Below, piece after piece: positions 32,836 through 33,744 of a stretch of DNA of 33,744 nucleotides. Position 1 is the first letter of the stretch, and each line of letters begins with the position of its first letter. The notes below the pieces were generated by a model. It searched no databases. It worked only from the letters and a program-made list of their open reading frames with translations, and was not told the DNA's origin. This DNA comes from Lachnospiraceae bacterium (GTDB taxonomy: Bacteria; Bacillota; Clostridia; Lachnospirales; Lachnospiraceae), in assembly GCA_024691065.1 (NCBI GenBank), contig JAILOA010000350.1, forward strand, positions 1 through 33,744, read 5' to 3'. A program made the position numbers and the translations under genes.

Positions 32836-33744
32836 ATGAATAAATTTAAGTTAAAACATAATATTCTGGTTATATCTATGTTAATAATGGCTTTCGTTCT
32901 AAATGGCTGTATGCATAAACCTAATTCGCGTATTACCGAGGATAAGGCGGGTCTTAGCTATTCATATGAACAGTCAGATAACACCAATGCCGGTAACCTG
33001 GATTATCTTTCTGACGGAGTAAGTGTGGAAGAGGAAGGTGCTACATACGGTGATAATGCCAATATTACAGCAGAAGCCACCATAATGGTTGATGAGAGTA
33101 ATGAAAAAATTCTTTATCAAAAGAATATGTATGAGCGCATTTACCCTGCAAGTGTAACCAAGGTACTTACGGCGCTTATTGCGATGGAAGAGTGTTCGCT
33201 CAGAGATGTCGTTACATTTAGTCACGATGCCGTTAATATCAGTGAGGACGGTGCGGTTGTTTGTGGTTTTGAAGAAGGAGATAAGGTATCATTAAAAAAC
33301 CTCCTTTATTGTATGTTGATTTTTTCGGGAAATGATACTGCTGTTGCCATAGCTGAGCATGTTTCGGGCAGTACTGAGGAATTCAGCAATCTTATGAATC
33401 AAAGGGCGTTGGAGCTTGGTTGTTGCGATTCGCATTTTGTTAATTCCAACGGACTTCATGATGAAAATCATTATACTACTGCATATGATATGTATTTAAT
33501 TTTCAGACAAGCTGTTAAATATCGTATTTTCAGAAAAATTGTTAATACCGACAGATACGAGATTACTTATAAAGATTCAGAGAATAAGAAGCATAATATG
33601 ACTGTTACTTCGACTAATAATTATTTATTATCCTCAGCTACACCTCCGGATAATGTTAATGTTATCGGAGGTAAGACCGGTACAACGTCTGATGCGGGAT
33701 ATTGTCTGGCTTTATACAGCAAAACTAAAAATAATAATTATATT
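32836..33744 (+). CDS. D-alanyl-D-alanine carboxypeptidase lipoprotein (partial, runs off the window)
   Basis: Low-molecular-weight PBP of peptidase family S11, which trims the terminal D-Ala from peptidoglycan stem peptides. The first 303 residues are present; the frame is open at the window end. All three active-site motifs are intact: SVTK (Ser106, Lys109), SGN (164-166) and KTG (280-282). The N-terminus is a lipoprotein signal: a basic start, a hydrophobic stretch (10-22), and LNGC with Cys25 as the likely lipidated residue. A spacer of about 55 residues, rich in Asp, Glu, Asn and Ser, precedes the catalytic domain. AGGAG ends five bases before ATG 32836. It follows mgsA by 16 bases and is probably cotranscribed with it. 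Confidence 0.93.
   Translation, partial: MNKFKLKHNILVISMLIMAFVLNGCMHKPNSRITEDKAGLSYSYEQSDNTNAGNLDYLSDGVSVEEEGATYGDNANITAEATIMVDESNEKILYQKNMYERIYPASVTKVLTALIAMEECSLRDVVTFSHDAVNISEDGAVVCGFEEGDKVSLKNLLYCMLIFSGNDTAVAIAEHVSGSTEEFSNLMNQRALELGCCDSHFVNSNGLHDENHYTTAYDMYLIFRQAVKYRIFRKIVNTDRYEITYKDSENKKHNMTVTSTNNYLLSSATPPDNVNVIGGKTGTTSDAGYCLALYSKTKNNNYI

Overview
The window reads as chromosomal backbone of a low-GC, Gram-positive anaerobe of the Clostridia, most likely a Lachnospiraceae-type organism. The reasons are AT-rich DNA, strong GGAGG-type ribosome binding sites with several TTG starts, a bacterial type A RNase P RNA, SpoVB/MurJ-like and SpoIIIE/FtsK proteins, a YnbB-like PLP enzyme, and the order radC-mreB-mreC-mreD-PBP2-rodA-mgsA. 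No insertion sequence, prophage, CRISPR array or tRNA was seen. The family assignment is inference from gene content.

Layout. 1-3820: a SpoU-type RNA methyltransferase (+) converges on a CNNM/CorC membrane protein and asnS (both -). 3834-5238: asnS diverges, from an overlapping promoter region, from a shortened, degenerate Hsp70-like gene (+). 5227-5421: a 69-bp tandem repeat carries three palindromic TAACCGATTA-type boxes, the last directly abutting a promoter. 5509-10572: that promoter drives a compact operon of DUF1015, DUF624/YesL, a GlgB-like protein that has lost its catalytic aspartates, and CorA. 10624-11188: trxA with its own promoter and a strong terminator. 11264-11653: rnpB with its promoter. 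11765-18591: mutS, phoH, ybeY, a MurJ/SpoVB-family flippase and a degenerate UppP-like membrane protein. 18743-24785: ftsK/spoIIIE, an ATP-grasp ligase with an internal 10-residue tandem repeat, and a Met-gamma-lyase-like PLP enzyme. 24837-32224: radC and the rod-shape/elongasome genes mreB, mreC, mreD, a PBP2 with a very large insertion, and rodA. 32264-33744: mgsA-like gene with its own promoter, then a lipoprotein DD-carboxypeptidase cut by the window end.

How the genes work together. The right half is mainly cell-envelope construction: MreBCD, PBP2 and RodA form the elongation machine, a MurJ-like protein would supply flipped lipid II, and the carboxypeptidase trims stem peptides. MutS, RNase P RNA, PhoH, YbeY, AsnRS and the RNA methylase are information-processing genes. 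The most unusual part is 3.9-10.6 kb. There an eroded chaperone and a predicted catalytically dead branching-enzyme homologue sit around a repeat array that looks like LacI-type operators. Together with the UppP-like protein and an altered MgsA, the window holds four enzyme-family members whose active-site residues have been replaced while the reading frames stay intact. This suggests repurposing (binding, scaffolding or regulation) rather than decay.
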